NCBI GenBank assembly: GCA_032622095.1
Contig: CP136063.1
Coordinates: forward strand, 30,134,987-30,198,986
Source: Siphonodentalium dalli
Lineage: Eukaryota; Mollusca; Scaphopoda; Gadilida; Siphonodentaliidae
DNA length: 64,000 nt
Reading direction: 5' to 3'
The notes beneath the pieces were generated by a model. The model was not told where the DNA came from and did no database searches. It worked only from the letters and a program-made list of their open reading frames with translations. Of the stretch, positions 62,247 to 64,000 are shown one piece after another. A program made the position numbers and the translations under genes. Each line of letters starts with the position of its first letter. Within the stretch, counting starts at the first letter, position 1.

Positions 62247-64000
62247 TTATCTAAGAGTACGTTTATTTTTCTTTTAGAGTTATTGTTCTTACACTCCATC
62301 CATATCCTGTATTTCTTACATATTATCCCCTACGTGTATATCGCTCACTCGCTCTTGTGTCCCTCTCCCCTATTGCTCATTTGATCTTCTTCCCTCTTCC
62401 CTATTACTCACTTGCTCTTTATCGTGTCCCCACTTGTTCACTTGCTCTTTTTCCCTCTCCCATATTGCCCACTTGCTCTTCTTTCCTCTCCATATTGCTC
62501 ACTTGTTTTTCCCCTCTCATCACATGCTCTTCTCTCTCCTCACTTGCTCACTTGCTATTTTTCCCTCTCCTTACTTGCCCACTTGATCTTTTCCCTCTCA
62601 TCACTTGCTTTTTTCCCTTTCCTCACTTGCTCACTTGCTCTTTTTCTTTCTCCTCACTTGCTCTTTTCCCTCTCCCCACTTGCTCTTTTCCCTCTCATCA
62701 CTTGCTCTTTTTCCCTCTCCTCACTTGCTCTTTTTCCCTCTCCTCACTTGCTCTTTTTCCTTTCCTATATTGCTCACTTCCTCTTTTTCATCTCCCCACT
62801 TGCTCACTTCCTCTTTTTCCCTCTCCCCACTTGCTCACTTGCTCGTTTTACCTCTCCTCACTTGCTCTGTTTTCCTCTCCTCTATTGCTCACTTCCTCTT
62901 TTCCTCTCCTCACTTGCTCACTTGTTTTTTCCCTCTCCTCTATTGCTCACTTCCTCTTTTTCCTTTCCCATATTGCTCACTTGCTCTTTTCCCTCTCCTC
63001 ACTTGCTCACTCACTTGCTCTTTTTCCCTCTCCTCACTTGCTCACTTGCTCTTTTTCCCTTTGCTCACTTGCTCTTTTCCCTTTGCTCACTTGCTCTTTT
63101 TCTTTCTCCTCACTTGCTCACTTGATCTTTTTCCCTCTCCTCGCTTGCTCACTTGCTCTTTTCCCTTTCCTCTATTGCTCACTTCCTCTTTTTCCTCTCC
63201 TCACTTGCTCACTTCCTCTTTTTCCCTCTCCTCACTTGCTCGCATGTTCTTTTCCCTCTCCTCTCTTGCTCGTTTTCCCTCTCCTCATTTGCTTTTTTTC
63301 TCTCCTCTATTGCTCATTTCTTCTTTTCCCCTCTTCACTGCCTCACTTGTTTTTCCCTCTCCTCTATTGCTCACTTCCTCTTTTTCCTCTCCCCTATTGC
63401 CCACTTGCTATTTTCCATCTCCTCACTTGCTCACTTGCTCTTTTTCCCTCTCCTCACTTGTTCACTTGCTCTTTTCCCTCTCCTCACTTGCTCTTTTTTC
63501 CTCTTCTCAGTTGTTCACTTGTTTTTCCCTTTCATCACTTGCTCACTTGCTCTTTTTCCCTCTCCTCACTTGCTCTTTGTCCCTCTCCTCTATTGCTCAC
63601 TTCCTCTTTTTCCTTTCCCATATTGCTCACTTGCTCTTTTCCCTCTCCTCACTTGCTCACTCACTTGCTCTTTTTCCCTCTCCTCACTTGCTCACTTGCT
63701 CTTTTTCCCTTTGCTCACTTGCTCTTTTCCCTTTGCTCACTTGCTCTTTTTCTTTCTCCTCACTTGATCTTTTTCCCTCTCCTCACTTGCTCACTTGCTC
63801 TTTTTCCCTTTCATCTATTGCTCACTTCCTCTTTTTCCTCTCCTCACTTGCTCACTTCCTCTTTTTCCCTCTCCTCACTTGCTCACATGTTCTTTTCCCT
63901 CTCCTCTCTTGCTCGTTTTCCCTCTCCTCATTTGCTTTTTTTCTCTCCTCTATTGCTCATTTCTTCTTTTCCCCTCTTCACTGCCTCACTTGTTTTTCCC
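62247..64000. mobile_element. Second copy of the foldback pyrimidine-tract element, cut by the window edge
   Basis: Starts with the same TTATCTAAGAGTAC inverted end. About 60 bp, including the GGCCGGCC part of the arm, is deleted at about 62291. The pyrimidine tract is at least 1.7 kb and longer than in the first copy, with an internal duplication of several hundred bases (62930-63280 resembles 63580-63960). The right inverted arm lies beyond the window. Long plus-strand frames are again compositional. Confidence 0.7.

Noticed and set aside
62412..63767. Two ORFs of over 200 codons in the second pyrimidine tract
   Set aside because: Same compositional artefact as in the first copy.

Overview
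The window is eukaryotic and repeat-rich: AT-rich DNA, minisatellites, several classes of transposable-element remnant, and a cluster of C2H2 poly-zinc-finger (poly-ZF) genes with no bacterial-style gene packing. A marine invertebrate, probably a lophotrochozoan such as a bivalve mollusc, is my best guess from the style of the finger genes and repeats. That is inference; no single-copy marker gene is present.

The backbone is a direct-repeat array of a large module. Its clearest period is 23930 to 33740, about 9.8 kb. Each module has a head (start points 2131, 23930, 33740), a conserved 5' region with a TATA-like box and a TGACGTCA site, a single-exon finger gene on the + strand, a 3' flank with a 50-bp minisatellite, and then an 82-bp minisatellite and other repeats. 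I number seven loci. Locus 1 is 8352-9857 (14 fingers, then an in-frame TAA followed by 3 more fingers). Locus 2 is 17352-18867 (frameshifted). Locus 3 is 26998-28668 (intact, 556 aa, 19 fingers). Locus 4 is 36859-37733 (3' end broken by a 38-bp deletion). Locus 5 is 42821-43764 (old pseudogene). Locus 6 is 48128-49834 plus 53479-53675, split by a 3.6-kb transposon. Locus 7 is 58291-59541 (one TAG). The proteins are DNA-binding finger arrays with TGDKPY linkers, a short N-terminus and an STYISPN-type tail. No KRAB, SCAN, BTB or ZAD effector domain is visible, so any regulatory role is inferred from the fingers alone.

Between and inside the modules lie mobile-element scars that can be dated against each other by comparing paralogous empty and filled sites. 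They include a 713-bp insertion with AATAA duplications in two of three module heads, a 1155-bp TTAA-flanked element in locus 4, a 3644-bp transposon with 21-bp inverted ends and ATAA duplications inside locus 6, a foldback element with 71-bp inverted ends around a 1.3-kb pyrimidine tract, a recurrent ~530-bp inverted-repeat family, palindromic MITE-like elements and a MULE transposase relic.

Overall this looks like a birth-and-death cluster of finger genes. Interior fingers are duplicated in multiples of 84 bp, the first and last fingers stay constant, and most copies are decaying. Near-identical repeats make assembly error a real alternative for some lesions. Most other open frames, including the long ones in the pyrimidine tracts and satellites, are artefacts of repeat composition.
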